A DNA stretch of 64,000 bases from an uncultured Clostridia bacterium (GCA_944390975.1 CALXRX010000002.1:1-64000), one strand, 5' to 3'. Numbered from the stretch's first letter, positions 7,008 through 16,973 are shown. A program made the numbers and translations. Notes: generated by a model not told the origin, from the sequence alone.

Positions 7008-8240
7008 TTAATTACAATATTTACGAAACCTGTCTTGAAATTTGGGATGGGCATCTAGCTCATTTCTAACCATAGCCCAATTATAAATAGTAGAGTTATC
7101 CCATTTTTTATAAAGTTCAGTTACCCGTAAATATAATAATTTAAATAGTGCGTTTTCATTAGGAAAAGCGCCTTTTTTTGTAACTTTTCTAAATGAAGAA
7201 TTAATAGATTCGATAGCATTAGTCGTATACATAACTCGTCTTATGGTACTAGAATAATCAAAAAGTTGTTCTACGTGGTTAAAATTTCTAACCCAAACAT
7301 CAACGGCTCCAGAATATTTTGACCATGTATTTTTAAATTTTTCAAATTCTGCTTGAGCTGTTTTTAAATTAGGAGCTCCATAAATTAATTTTAAATTGGC
7401 AGTAAATTTTTTATAATCTTTACTAGGAACATATTTTAAAGAATTTCTTATCAAATGAACGATACATCTTTGAACAACAACACCTTTAAATATCTCTTTA
7501 GCCCCTTGTTCTAAACCACTAACTCCATCCATAGATATAAAGAATATATCTTCAACCCCACGAGATTTTATTTCATCGAATATCTGCATCCATGAATGTT
7601 TAGATTCTGTTTCATTTAACCAAATTCCAAGTATATCTTTATGACCATCTATATCATAGCCAAGAATGGTATAAACAGCAGTTTCTTTACTTTCATATTC
7701 GTATCTCATGGTTACATACATACAATCTACAAATACAAATGGATAACATTTTTTTAGTGGCCTTGATTGCCATTCGTTTAACTCATCTAAAACACAGTCT
7801 GTTATTTGTGAAATAGTATCATGTGATATTTTAAAGCCATATATATCTTCAATAGTATTAGATATATCTCTCTGACTCATACCTTTCGCATACATAGATA
7901 ATACTTTTTTATCAATATCAGAAATGTCTTTAGTTCTTTTAGGAACTATTTGTGGTTCAAATGATCCATCTCTGTCTCTTGGAACATCTATTGTCATTTC
8001 CCCCATACTAGTTTTAACATTTTTACTAATATAACCATTTCTTCTATTATTTGTCTGCTTTTCTCCTTTATCATTATTTTCGTAGCCTAAATGATTATTC
8101 ATTTCCCCTTGTAACATCGCTTCAAACATAGGGCCAAAAATATCCTTTAATGCATCTTGTACATCTTTGGCTGTCTCTGGTTGATATGTATCTATTATTG
8201 CCTTTACTAATTCATTTTTACTTTTATTTTTACTTCTCAT
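7008..8240 (-). CDS. IS256/Mutator-family transposase
   Basis: The transposase has 410 residues, the normal length for the family. Recognisable segments include the N-terminal region with MNNHLGYE, the DVPRDRDGSFEP stretch, the first catalytic aspartate region (FVFVDCMYVTMRY), the second (FISMDGVSGLEQG), the VQRCIVHLIRNSL signature, and the C-terminal glutamate in TTNAIESINSSFR. All three DDE residues appear present and the frame is intact, so it is probably active. AGAGGT lies upstream of the ATG. Confidence 0.95.
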   Translation of the reverse strand: MRSKNKSKNELVKAIIDTYQPETAKDVQDALKDIFGPMFEAMLQGEMNNHLGYENNDKGEKQTNNRRNGYISKNVKTSMGEMTIDVPRDRDGSFEPQIVPKRTKDISDIDKKVLSMYAKGMSQRDISNTIEDIYGFKISHDTISQITDCVLDELNEWQSRPLKKCYPFVFVDCMYVTMRYEYESKETAVYTILGYDIDGHKDILGIWLNETESKHSWMQIFDEIKSRGVEDIFFISMDGVSGLEQGAKEIFKGVVVQRCIVHLIRNSLKYVPSKDYKKFTANLKLIYGAPNLKTAQAEFEKFKNTWSKYSGAVDVWVRNFNHVEQLFDYSSTIRRVMYTTNAIESINSSFRKVTKKGAFPNENALFKLLYLRVTELYKKWDNSTIYNWAMVRNELDAHPKFQDRFRKYCN

Positions 8241-8293
8241 ATTTTTACCTCTTTCTTATATTTTATCATACTTAAAAAGTATGTAAGTTTTTT

Positions 8294-8320
8294 TACTTAC
8301 ACACTTTATTTTACACTCTC
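8294..8320. repeat. IS256 right terminal inverted repeat
   Basis: Read inward on the minus strand it starts GAGAGTGTAAAATAAAGTGT and matches the left end (6948-6974) at 21 of 27 positions. Confidence 0.8.
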
Positions 8321-8328
8321 AAGTTGTC
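8321..8328. repeat. Target-site duplication, right copy (AAGTTGTC)
   Basis: This is an exact copy of 6940-6947. The following CCTTTT completes the interrupted terminator of the endolysin operon. Confidence 0.85.
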
Positions 8329-8334
8329 CTTTTA

Positions 8335-9300
8335 TTATGGTATCAATAATTTTTGTCCTACATGAATTACATTTGGATTTGCTATATTATTAGCACTTGC
8401 TATTTCTTTATATCTATTTCCATCACCGTAATATTTTGTTGCTATTCCCCATAAAGTCTCACCTTTTATAACTGTATGATATTTTTTAGTCGATGCTTTT
8501 ACTCCTACTTTTTGGTTTACAATCGCTTGTACTGCATTATAATCATATCCTGCATCTATTAATGCCTTTTTTCTTGTATCTCCATTTCCCCATTTTCCTG
8601 CTATTACCTCATCTGCTAATTCTTCATTTGTTTTCTTATTTATTTCTGGTGTTGGAGTAATTGATTTTCCATACCCATTCAACCCATTTACTTTCATTAT
8701 ATTAGGATAATCCTTATATGCATAGTTAGTATCTACTCGCATACCACCAACACTACCGCTTGAAGAATTTTGCCACATTCCATAATCTCCATATTTAAAA
8801 GTTGGTTTCTTGCTAGTCCATACTGCAAGCCACTTATCATATTGTTTTAAATTAGCTGTATCAATATAATTATTAAAATAGTTACTATTAGCATAAATGC
8901 TTACATAGTAACCTTTACCTTCTAAATATTCACAAAAACCTTTTATTGCTTCTGCCATCTGTGTTTTTCCTACTCTTTGATGTCTATCTTCTTCTACATC
9001 CATACATATAGGATATTCAAATTGTTTTCCCTTTAAACAATTGCTATACAAATATTCAGCTTCTGCTTTTCCTTTAGCATATGTATTTGCACAACTATAC
9101 CAATAAGCACCTACAGGTATTCCTCTTTCTTTTGCTTGTTTATAAAAATCTTCAAAACATGCATCTTTATTTTTATTAGTTCCATCTCCGCCCCATCCAG
9201 TAAAACCTGCTCTTAATATTACAAATTCTACTGATGATTTTATAGCATCAAAACTAATTCCTTTTTGATATACAGAAATATCTAATCCTTTTACTTCCAT
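8335..9300 (-). CDS. Phage endolysin: GH25 muramidase, CW_7 and LysM
   Basis: This 321-residue endolysin cuts peptidoglycan glycan strands at host lysis. Residues about 3-195 are a GH25 lysozyme domain (GLDISVYQKGISFDAIK; the DVEED acidic pair near residue 100). Residues about 225-265 are a CW_7 (Cpl-7-type) cell-wall binding repeat (DEVIAGKWGNGDTRKKAL). The last 48 residues are a LysM domain (YHTVIKGETLWGIA). There is no signal peptide, so export needs the adjacent holin. It is the last gene of the late operon, and its terminator has been split by the IS256 element. Confidence 0.95.
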   Translation of the reverse strand: MEVKGLDISVYQKGISFDAIKSSVEFVILRAGFTGWGGDGTNKNKDACFEDFYKQAKERGIPVGAYWYSCANTYAKGKAEAEYLYSNCLKGKQFEYPICMDVEEDRHQRVGKTQMAEAIKGFCEYLEGKGYYVSIYANSNYFNNYIDTANLKQYDKWLAVWTSKKPTFKYGDYGMWQNSSSGSVGGMRVDTNYAYKDYPNIMKVNGLNGYGKSITPTPEINKKTNEELADEVIAGKWGNGDTRKKALIDAGYDYNAVQAIVNQKVGVKASTKKYHTVIKGETLWGIATKYYGDGNRYKEIASANNIANPNVIHVGQKLLIP

Positions 9301-9698
9301 TATTTATCTCCTCCATTCTCATTTTTGATTTGTTCCAACACTTCTGTTATTTTTTTAGGCAATGGTAATCCCATTGCTCCCCAATTTTCTAGAATTGAGA
9401 TTCCCTCATTTGCAACAAAAAAGTAGATTACTATATTTCTTATAGCTCCTGTATTACCGACCACTTCATCAAGTAACACAGATACTGCTACAATTATTAA
9501 ATAACCTACTTTTTTTATTATTCCTTTTGCACCTATAATACTATTTATTTCCTTATTTGCTATTGCCTTGCATAATCCTGTGATATAATCAAGAACCATT
9601 AATACTAATAATGTCTTCAATGCTGCGTCTAATCCTCCTAAATAGTATACAACTGTTGTCAGTACCGTACTGCTAAAAAAATTAATTATTTGTTTCAT
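9300..9698 (-). CDS. Phage holin (Phage_holin_4 family)
   Basis: The protein has 132 residues with several hydrophobic helices in the first 105 residues and a charged C-terminus (EQIKNENGGDK). The segment VLMVLDYITGLCKAI...EINSIIGAKGIIKKVGYLI is the signature of the phi LC3/Cp-1-type holin_4 family. It makes holes in the membrane so that the endolysin can reach the wall. Its stop overlaps the endolysin start by one base, so the two are translationally coupled. Confidence 0.93.
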   Translation of the reverse strand: MKQIINFFSSTVLTTVVYYLGGLDAALKTLLVLMVLDYITGLCKAIANKEINSIIGAKGIIKKVGYLIIVAVSVLLDEVVGNTGAIRNIVIYFFVANEGISILENWGAMGLPLPKKITEVLEQIKNENGGDK

Positions 9699-9711
9699 TC
9701 TCTTTTTCCTC

Positions 9712-10173
9712 CTATATTAACTTTCTAAATTTAAAATTAACTGCTCCTGCACCACTCCAAGCAATACTATCACAAATTTGTAATTTTATATAATCATTAC
9801 TTCCACCTTGTCTTAATATTCTCAACCTTATATTATGATTATTTCTTGCATGTCCTGCTTTTGATAATGGTATTTCATCTGCATTTGTTGAATTGGTTGT
9901 TTGATTTGTCCAAGCTACTATACCTGATAAGTATTCTCCATATTGTGAATTTACTTGATATGACGTTATATATACTTGTATTGCATAAGTCCCTGATGGA
10001 ATATTATTTCCTTTTATTCCTGTATCAAACCATGTTTCTGCAGAAGATATATGAATTGACTTATCAAAATTAATGATTGATCCAATTAAATAATTTGGTA
10101 ATATTACCTTATTGTGTACTATACTGCTACTATCTAAATAAGTATTATTCTTAAATTTAATTGCTTTACTCAT
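9712..10173 (-). CDS. Phage tail-tip / receptor-binding accessory protein
   Basis: The protein has 153 residues and starts MSKAIKFKNN, the same opening as the gene upstream (MSKAIQFRDK). This suggests a shared attachment peptide followed by an exchanged C-terminal domain. The rest is beta-rich with a jelly-roll-like pattern (ETWFDTGIKG, YAIQVYITSY, YIKLQICDS). It is probably part of the host-binding device at the tail tip. AGAGGG precedes the ATG, which follows the upstream stop directly. Confidence 0.65.
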   Translation of the reverse strand: MSKAIKFKNNTYLDSSSIVHNKVILPNYLIGSIINFDKSIHISSAETWFDTGIKGNNIPSGTYAIQVYITSYQVNSQYGEYLSGIVAWTNQTTNSTNADEIPLSKAGHARNNHNIRLRILRQGGSNDYIKLQICDSIAWSGAGAVNFKFRKLI

Positions 10174-10605
10174 CTATGACACCCTCTTCCATATATAGAC
10201 CACTAAATATGGTGGCATATTATTGTGTGCTACATTGCCTCCTGTATATGAAACATCTGCATTTGCTTTTGTAATGTTTCCTCCTAAATGTGAGCCAATT
10301 GATGCTGAATTACTATTTGTTTGCCCATCTCCCTGTCTAACATCAACAAACGGTGTTAATGTATGACAGTGACTTGGCATTTCATTTATTGTTAATTTGT
10401 GCGATGCACTACCACCTGTTTTTCCAGCTACATATGTACTTCCTGCACCTAATAAAAACCTATCTTTTATTTGTTCCCATGTTCCGCCAAATATTGTTGA
10501 TGGATTTATGTTATTTACAGACAAATAAATACTTCCAACAGGATAATACGGACATGGATATATTTTTTCATTATTTTTATCTCTAAATTGAATTGCTTTA
10601 CTCAT
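10174..10605 (-). CDS. Tail collar / baseplate protein
   Basis: The protein has 143 residues. The stretch YPVGSIYLSVNNINPSTIFG and the following GTWEQIKDRFLLGAG are the typical phage tail collar motif; GGSASHKLTINEMPSHCH and HNNMPPYLVVYIWKR complete the family pattern, including the His cluster that binds metal in tail fibres. I start at the ATG at 10605 rather than the TTG at 10614. The ribosome site is poor and the start lies two bases after the upstream stop, so coupling is likely. Confidence 0.85.
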   Translation of the reverse strand: MSKAIQFRDKNNEKIYPCPYYPVGSIYLSVNNINPSTIFGGTWEQIKDRFLLGAGSTYVAGKTGGSASHKLTINEMPSHCHTLTPFVDVRQGDGQTNSNSASIGSHLGGNITKANADVSYTGGNVAHNNMPPYLVVYIWKRVS

Positions 10606-10607
10606 AA

Positions 10608-12020
10608 TTACCAACTCGCAATCTCATCATATTCAAGCATCTGTACACCATTGACTTCTAATGACTCTGTTTTTGTAGGAAAGCAATTTACACCTACTGA
10701 TAATTTTTTAGTATCAACAAATAAAATAAATCTACCTTTTGGAAGAACTGTATTGTAAGTTGTAGTTCCAAATTTATCTTTTATTATTATTTTGAAATCC
10801 CACGCCGATTCTTTATCTTTTGTCATTGTTACTTGTACATTATCTGACAATGTTACTAGACTTGAATAAGATGTTTCTGTTGTTTTTTTATATTGATATT
10901 GTATGGTCATTGTGTTTTTTGAATTAACACTTGAAATAGAACCATCAACTTTTAAATAAGTTTCATTCTCATAATTGTTTTTTCTTTTTAAACTTATCAA
11001 TGCTGTTGGCAATGACCAAGCTAAAAAAGTAACTGTTTTAGTAGCCGTTGTTGTATTTCCTCTACTATCTGTTACTTTTACACTTAATGTTAAATTGCTA
11101 CCAGAATTAATAACACCGTAGTCTATATTTCCAGCTGATGTTATTGTTTTTTTTACACCATTTATAGTACTTTCATATTTACTAATGCTTGCTCCTTTTA
11201 ATGCTGTGGCTGATGTTATTGTTACTAAAAGCGAAGATAAATTTTGAACTAAATATTGATTATTTTCAGTTACTGCTGTAGTTACACTATTATTATCCTT
11301 ATAGCTTATATTTGAAGATGTGAATGTTGGATTTCCATTAATAATTGATAGTGTTTTTTCAATATTTGAATGGAATGTATTGCCACCTATTACAGTCTTA
11401 ATGAAAAATTGTACTTTTCTGGAATTACTTGTAGTACAAGCATTCCTTAAAACATTTCTTTCTGCTGTTGTTAAATTAAAAGTATATGATGATCCTGTTT
11501 TAGATATATCTCTATATTTTATATCATCTGTTGCACCTGTTAACGAAATACAAGCTTGAAGTGATGATACATTATTTCCTGCTGGATTTGAATAATTTAT
11601 AGTTGGATTAGCCTCATCATTAAAATCTGGAGCTGATGTTATATTTGCTTGTCTTGGTATTGATGGCAAACTCCACGAACCACTACCTCGACAATTAACT
11701 GCTACATAATATATACCAGCTTCCGCTGATGCACTAAAACTTTTATTTCCTGCACCATCATGATATATATCTAACGAACCACTTGCAACTTGTGTTCCAT
11801 TCCATAATTGAATACGAGTGCTAGAACTATAGACTGTACTACCATTAATTACAACTTTGAAATTACCAGATACATAATATCCACTTGCACTACCCGCACC
11901 AACTAGTTTCCATCCTATGTTTGTCTTGTTATTAGCTATATCTTGCGAGTTTACCCACCAACTAAATGTTAGATATCTATTACTATATGAACTTGTATTA
12001 AATGATCCACTACTTGCCAT
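10608..12020 (-). CDS. Phage minor structural protein, DUF859 family
   Basis: The protein has 470 residues, rich in Ser, Thr and Asn. An N-terminal beta domain (residues 1-125, with SFSASAEAGIYYVAVNCRGS) is followed by Ig-like repeats and a C-terminal domain (KGRFILFVDTKKLSVGVNCF), the arrangement of DUF859 siphovirus proteins. These sit next to the tail spike and are thought to be tail-tip or receptor-binding proteins. GGGGTGG precedes the ATG. Confidence 0.8.
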   Translation of the reverse strand: MASSGSFNTSSYSNRYLTFSWWVNSQDIANNKTNIGWKLVGAGSASGYYVSGNFKVVINGSTVYSSSTRIQLWNGTQVASGSLDIYHDGAGNKSFSASAEAGIYYVAVNCRGSGSWSLPSIPRQANITSAPDFNDEANPTINYSNPAGNNVSSLQACISLTGATDDIKYRDISKTGSSYTFNLTTAERNVLRNACTTSNSRKVQFFIKTVIGGNTFHSNIEKTLSIINGNPTFTSSNISYKDNNSVTTAVTENNQYLVQNLSSLLVTITSATALKGASISKYESTINGVKKTITSAGNIDYGVINSGSNLTLSVKVTDSRGNTTTATKTVTFLAWSLPTALISLKRKNNYENETYLKVDGSISSVNSKNTMTIQYQYKKTTETSYSSLVTLSDNVQVTMTKDKESAWDFKIIIKDKFGTTTYNTVLPKGRFILFVDTKKLSVGVNCFPTKTESLEVNGVQMLEYDEIASW

Positions 12021-12035
12021 TTATACCACCCCTTT

Positions 12036-13682
12036 CTATGTTAATGGAACAATTCCTATTCCTGTATTATCTGTGGTTTCTATTCCTAGCCACCTTGCTA
12101 AACCACACAATGTTATTTCTTCTTCTATGACTGACTTTCTCATATGAAATTCATCACCATTCATCCAAAAGGTTTTTACACCATTGAAATCGTATCCTGC
12201 AAATTCATCTGGATTTATTACAACCTTACTTCCATCTTTTCCAAATACTACAATTCCATTTTCATCAAATGTACCAATTAACACATTAGATAAATCGTAA
12301 ATTTCTATTCTTCCAGCTTCATTCAATTGTGATCCAACTTTAAACGTTCCACCTTTCACTAGGTTAGCTGTCATGTTTATACAATTTACTGCTTGCATAT
12401 CTAGTGTTCCATCTATAAGCCACGCTGAATTAAAAGAACCATTTATTCCTGTATTTGAGAATCCTATTCCACCTGCATTTATCATCATTACATTTGCTGC
12501 TGTTTCTTTTGGTAATGAATCTACCACAAGTATTCTGTCACCTTCATATATAACATAGCTATCTCCTAAAGTACCCCATATTTTTGATGTAGCTGTATTC
12601 AACTCATTTTGTAATGTCACTTTCACAACTTCATTTGCATTGGCTACTGTTTCTTTAGTTTGTTTATCTATGTTGCTTACAAGGTCTTTCAGTTTAGTTT
12701 TAAAATTACCAAATTCTATTTCTATGTACTTATCTCTTATACAATCATATTTTAGAGAAATAACATTCGTAGTAAGGTTTATTCCAAGCCTTTTATGTTC
12801 TACAACTATTACATCTCCTAAATCAATTACACCTTCAATGTGTGCTTTTACCTTATAGTTGCATTTAAAATATTGATTTTCATTTAAGTATGATTTTGCT
12901 TTGTTTCTTAAATCTTCTATCAACGCCTCTTTGTATTCTTCTTCTTTTAAATTTCCTTTTTCATCTTTATAGTCATCTTGATTTATATCTTGTTCAAATT
13001 TAATTACTTTTGTGTAAGGTACACTATACTGTGTTTCTGCCTCTAAATATTTTTCTGGAAGAGTTATTCCGTCATATCCTACTGGTATTATTTTAGTCAC
13101 TACATTAGACCAATCTTCATTTGCTTCAATATTGGTTGAGTTCTTACCATATTTGATTGTAATTCCTCTATCTTCTCCTATTTTGCTTTTTACACCTATT
13201 ACCCAATTATCTCTATATAAATGTCCACCCCATTTTTCAATTACTGTGACAATAGCCTCTTCAAGACTTTGTCTTACTATTCTTGTGGAATTAATAGTTG
13301 TTATATCTGATATTGTAGTGAAAGGTGTACCAACATCACAGGCACTATTTAGATGGTCTAAAGCATCATTACAATTTTTATTTTCTACATAAGAGTTGAA
13401 TATTATATATTTTGATGAGTCTTTCCATAAGTGGTATCCTTTTACGGATATCTTATTATTTTTCCTTACAGGATTTGTTAATCTAAATCCTTGCTCTCCC
13501 CATCTTGTTGCAGCTCTTATTATCATTCCTTCTTGTAGATATTCTAAGTCATCTATTGATGATTCTACATCAATATAGTAATCTCCATTATCTTCTATGT
13601 AGATTTCTGCTTTAGTTGGATGTAATATTTTCAATCCATTATGGTCAAATAATACTTCTGTTGGTTCATATATCTTAATCAT
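12036..13682 (-). CDS. Tail-associated lysin/spike (prophage tail endopeptidase family)
   Basis: The protein has 548 residues. Residues about 1-330 match the Prophage_tail (Tal/gp18-like) fold that forms the hub below the distal tail protein: IYEPTEVLFDHNGLKIL, VKGYHLWKDSSKY, and the GVIDLGDVIVVEHKRLGI barrel. The C-terminal part (about 370-548) is beta-rich with repeated short glycine strands and is probably surface exposed. The ATG at 13682 shares a base with the upstream stop and has GAGGTGG six bases before it. Confidence 0.85.
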   Translation of the reverse strand: MIKIYEPTEVLFDHNGLKILHPTKAEIYIEDNGDYYIDVESSIDDLEYLQEGMIIRAATRWGEQGFRLTNPVRKNNKISVKGYHLWKDSSKYIIFNSYVENKNCNDALDHLNSACDVGTPFTTISDITTINSTRIVRQSLEEAIVTVIEKWGGHLYRDNWVIGVKSKIGEDRGITIKYGKNSTNIEANEDWSNVVTKIIPVGYDGITLPEKYLEAETQYSVPYTKVIKFEQDINQDDYKDEKGNLKEEEYKEALIEDLRNKAKSYLNENQYFKCNYKVKAHIEGVIDLGDVIVVEHKRLGINLTTNVISLKYDCIRDKYIEIEFGNFKTKLKDLVSNIDKQTKETVANANEVVKVTLQNELNTATSKIWGTLGDSYVIYEGDRILVVDSLPKETAANVMMINAGGIGFSNTGINGSFNSAWLIDGTLDMQAVNCINMTANLVKGGTFKVGSQLNEAGRIEIYDLSNVLIGTFDENGIVVFGKDGSKVVINPDEFAGYDFNGVKTFWMNGDEFHMRKSVIEEEITLCGLARWLGIETTDNTGIGIVPLT

Positions 13683-14380
13683 TATAACCACCTCGACTTC
13701 GGATCTATTTCAATTTTGGTTAATGTTCCTGTCCAAGATATTGTATTGTTTCCAACTTCTAACTTTGGAAATTCTCCTAGCATATTTCTATTTTTATAAA
13801 CTCCTTCTTGATATGCCTCTTCTTCCAAACTATCAATCGTTACTTTCGTTTCATCACTTGGAAAAGTATATCTAAATATGTTTATCCCATTAACTGCAAT
13901 TTCAACTACACCAGAACCTTCAAGCACTAAAATAGGCTTAGATATTTCTAAGCCTTGATTAGTAACGTCTATCGATGTTTGAGTTGTAACATTTAAACTT
14001 ACTTTGTTTTCATCTTTTAGATATTTAAATGGCTGCACGTGAAATTTAACTGTTGCTTTTCTCATTATTAGCAATTTCTCATAATCAATATCATCATATA
14101 TACTTGCTATATACACTTTATCTGGTTCATCGCTTATGACAAGTTCTCCTTCTCCTGTGAAGTATTTGATTACCTCGTCAATATCAAAGTTTCTAGTTAA
14201 ACCGATACCTATATTTTTTGTATAACTTTCATAGCCTACTTTTTCAACAATATCACCGTCTCTACCATCAATTTCAATTTTATTTACTTTCATTTTTGGT
14301 TTTGAGATTGGCGGTGTTTCAGTAATTATAAGACCTTCTATTTCTTTGCTTGATTTGTTTTTCCATATAATTTCTGCCAT
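13682..14380 (-). CDS. Distal tail protein (Dit)
   Basis: The protein has 232 residues. The N-terminal belt (KVNKIEIDGRDGDIVEKVGY) and the MRKATVKFHVQPFKYLKDEN motif near residue 110 are typical of siphovirus Dit proteins, which make the hexameric ring joining tail tube and tip. The gene starts in a TAATG overlap with the tape measure and ends in another with the tail spike, as usual for this module. Confidence 0.9.
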   Translation of the reverse strand: MAEIIWKNKSSKEIEGLIITETPPISKPKMKVNKIEIDGRDGDIVEKVGYESYTKNIGIGLTRNFDIDEVIKYFTGEGELVISDEPDKVYIASIYDDIDYEKLLIMRKATVKFHVQPFKYLKDENKVSLNVTTQTSIDVTNQGLEISKPILVLEGSGVVEIAVNGINIFRYTFPSDETKVTIDSLEEEAYQEGVYKNRNMLGEFPKLEVGNNTISWTGTLTKIEIDPKSRWL

Positions 14381-16959
14381 TATCCATACACCACCTTTTC
14401 AACTTTATCTATTACTAACTCTCCAAATAAATCCTCGGATATTTTTATTGTCATACCACTTAATGCTTGTTGAAAAGCAGTTACTAAATTATCTTTAGAA
14501 TATGAATTATTGTTAAAATCCAAACTATCTACATTTGCATTCATTCCTACATTAAAGTCAGTTGGAATTGAATCTTCCATCATATTAGAAACATTATTCA
14601 TCTCTTGTACGAATCCTTCTCCTAAACCTAATGCTAAGTTATTACCAATTTCATCCCTAAAAACTCTTGATGGAGAATGTATACCAAAAAATGACTTAAT
14701 TCCATTTAATATACTTTCTCCAAATCCTTTTATTTTATTAAGCACCCAATCTTTAGCATTACTGATACCATTCCATAATCCTGTTATAAGATTTTTACCC
14801 ACATCTACCATTGAACCAATACCACTTTTAAAAGCTTCTACTAATCCAGATATTATTTGTGGTACTGCTTTTACAATTTCTACAATTATTGTTGGCAAAT
14901 TCTTTATTAATGCAATAAACAACTGGACTCCAGCCATTATGATTTTATCTATATTTCCTATCAGTGCATTTACTATACCAGATATTATTTGTGGTATAGC
15001 ATTTACAATTGTCGTTATAATTTGAGGCAAAGCTTGAATTAAAGCAATTAGTAAATCAATTCCAGCTTGAATTATCAACGGAATCGAACTAACTAATGCA
15101 GTAATTAATCCATCAATTATTTGTGGTATTGCCGCTACTATTGCTGTTATAATTTCTGGCAAAGCAGCAATCAAAGATGTAAGTAATTCTATTCCTGTTT
15201 GGATTATTTGTGGAATTGAATTCAACAAAAATGTCACAATTCCATTTATTATTTCAGGAAGTGCCGCAATTAAAATCGGAAGTGCAGTAATTAATCCTTG
15301 TGCTAATCCCATTATTAATTGAAGTGCTGCATCAAGTAGCAGTGGTAAGTTTTCAATCAATCCATTAACAATTGTAATTATTGCTTGTACCGCAGATGGA
15401 ATTAATGTTGGTAATAATTCTCCTATCCCTTCTATTATTGAAGTAAATATAAGAACTATTGCTTCCATTAAAAGTGGTAGGTTTTCCACTAATGTTTCAA
15501 TTATTGTGGTTAATGCTATAACTACTGTTGGAATAAGTTCTGGAATTAATTCAAGAATTGTCTCAAGTAAACTTGAAAATAATGATGTTACTGCCTCAAC
15601 AAGTGTTGGTAATAGTTGTGCTACTGCACTTAAAAGCGAATCAACAACTATTGGAAGTGCTGTTATTATTTGCTGTAGAACTGGAATAATATTATCAATT
15701 AGAGTCTTTATTGAGTCAGCCATATTTTGGCACAACACTTGCATATCAGCATCTGCATCACCAAAGCCAGTTATTAAATTTTGGAAAGCACCCTTCATTG
15801 CATTTGCTGATCCTGATATAGTCTTTTCTGCCTCTTTTGCAGTTGTTCCTGTTATCCCCATTTCTGTTTGAATTACATGGATTGCACTATATACATCATT
15901 TAAATTAGAAATGTCATATTTAACACCACTAATTTTTTCAGCATCTTTTAATAATCTCTCCATTTCAGTTTTTGTACCACCATACCCTAGTTTTAAGTTA
16001 TCCAGCATGGTATAGTTTTGTTTTGCAAAACCTTGATATGCATTTTGAATTAAGGTCATACTTGTTCCCATCTTGTTTGCATTATCTGACATATCAATTA
16101 TTGCTTGGTTTGACGCTTTTGCTGCCGCCTCTGTGTCTCCATCTAATGAAGCTATTAAGCTCGCACTAAATGATGTAACAGTATTCATATATTCATTTGC
16201 GGAAAGTCCTGCTGTTTTATAAGCATTGTTAGCGTCATTAAAAACTTGTTTTTGTGCAGAAAGTAGTGAATTGTATTTCCCTTCTACTTCTCCTACACTT
16301 TTACCAACACTTGCTGCATATTCTTCAACCGATGACGTTTCAGTACCAAACAGGGTCTTAACACCACCTTCTAATTGTTCAAATTCTGCATATGAAGATA
16401 CTACTTTTTTTGCAAGTGTAACAGCGGCAGCACCTGCCGCTACTGCAACAGCTCCCATTGTCACACCAATTCCTTTTAGAACAGAACCTAATTTTTCAAA
16501 CTTACTATTACTTCCTTCTGCTTTTGCCCCAGCATCATCTATATCTGCTCCCATCTTGTTAGCACTTTTGGATACATCATCCATTTCTGTTCCAGCAGCA
16601 TCAAGGGCAGTTTGATTATCCTTTAATTCTTTCTCCATAGAATTTAATTCAGCAGTTGCATTATTCAATTTAATTTGCCACTCTTGAGTTCTTCTATCGT
16701 TTTCTCCAAAAGACTGCGAAGAGTTGTTTAAGGCATTTTTTAACAATTCAATTTTTGCTTTTTGCGTATCTATTTCTTTATTTAATACTTGGTTTCTAGC
16801 TGTTAAAGATTGAATTGATGTATCATTCTTACTAAATTGTGACTCTACTAATTTCATTTCAGAGCCTAACACTCTAAAACTTTGATTAATACTATAAAGA
16901 GCACTTTTGAACTCTTTTTCTCCTTCAACACCAATTTTTAAACCAAAGTTATCTGCCAT
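14380..16959 (-). CDS. Tail tape measure protein
   Basis: The protein has 859 residues and sets tail length. The first ~150 residues are coiled coil (residues 30-110). A hydrophobic stretch follows near 165-190. From about 410 to 690 there is a long run of Ile/Leu-rich segments with recurring PxIIxxIVxAIPQIIxG-type units. Near residue 770 is the phage motif FFGIHSPSRVFRDEIGNN. AAGGAGGTGA precedes the ATG, and the upstream neighbours are the frameshifted tail chaperones. Confidence 0.95.
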   Translation of the reverse strand: MADNFGLKIGVEGEKEFKSALYSINQSFRVLGSEMKLVESQFSKNDTSIQSLTARNQVLNKEIDTQKAKIELLKNALNNSSQSFGENDRRTQEWQIKLNNATAELNSMEKELKDNQTALDAAGTEMDDVSKSANKMGADIDDAGAKAEGSNSKFEKLGSVLKGIGVTMGAVAVAAGAAAVTLAKKVVSSYAEFEQLEGGVKTLFGTETSSVEEYAASVGKSVGEVEGKYNSLLSAQKQVFNDANNAYKTAGLSANEYMNTVTSFSASLIASLDGDTEAAAKASNQAIIDMSDNANKMGTSMTLIQNAYQGFAKQNYTMLDNLKLGYGGTKTEMERLLKDAEKISGVKYDISNLNDVYSAIHVIQTEMGITGTTAKEAEKTISGSANAMKGAFQNLITGFGDADADMQVLCQNMADSIKTLIDNIIPVLQQIITALPIVVDSLLSAVAQLLPTLVEAVTSLFSSLLETILELIPELIPTVVIALTTIIETLVENLPLLMEAIVLIFTSIIEGIGELLPTLIPSAVQAIITIVNGLIENLPLLLDAALQLIMGLAQGLITALPILIAALPEIINGIVTFLLNSIPQIIQTGIELLTSLIAALPEIITAIVAAIPQIIDGLITALVSSIPLIIQAGIDLLIALIQALPQIITTIVNAIPQIISGIVNALIGNIDKIIMAGVQLFIALIKNLPTIIVEIVKAVPQIISGLVEAFKSGIGSMVDVGKNLITGLWNGISNAKDWVLNKIKGFGESILNGIKSFFGIHSPSRVFRDEIGNNLALGLGEGFVQEMNNVSNMMEDSIPTDFNVGMNANVDSLDFNNNSYSKDNLVTAFQQALSGMTIKISEDLFGELVIDKVEKVVYG

Positions 16960-16973
16960 AAAAACTCACCTCC

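Larger units (their letters stand above)
6948..8320 (-). mobile_element. IS256-family insertion sequence (complete, 1373 bp)
   Basis: The element is bounded by imperfect 27-bp terminal inverted repeats (6948-6974 and 8294-8320; 21 of 27 bases match, sharing the core AAAGTGTGT) and by 8-bp direct repeats AAGTTGTC. It holds one intact Mutator-type transposase. It inserted into the terminator between the endolysin gene and the convergent gene at 6597-6941. The transposase points the same way as the phage late genes, so late read-through could enter it. Confidence 0.9.

Noticed and set aside
7008-8240. Transposase as an inactive remnant
   Set aside because: It has full length, intact catalytic residues, both inverted repeats and a clean 8-bp duplication.
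8335-9300. GH25 protein as a host sporulation or autolysis enzyme
   Set aside because: It directly follows a holin in overlap, has a phage-type Cpl-7 and LysM arrangement and lacks a signal peptide.
14510-15025. Plus-strand 171-codon frame opposite the tape measure gene
   Set aside because: It is antisense to a clear tape measure protein, with repetitive hydrophobic composition caused by the repeats of that gene. It has no ribosome site or promoter.
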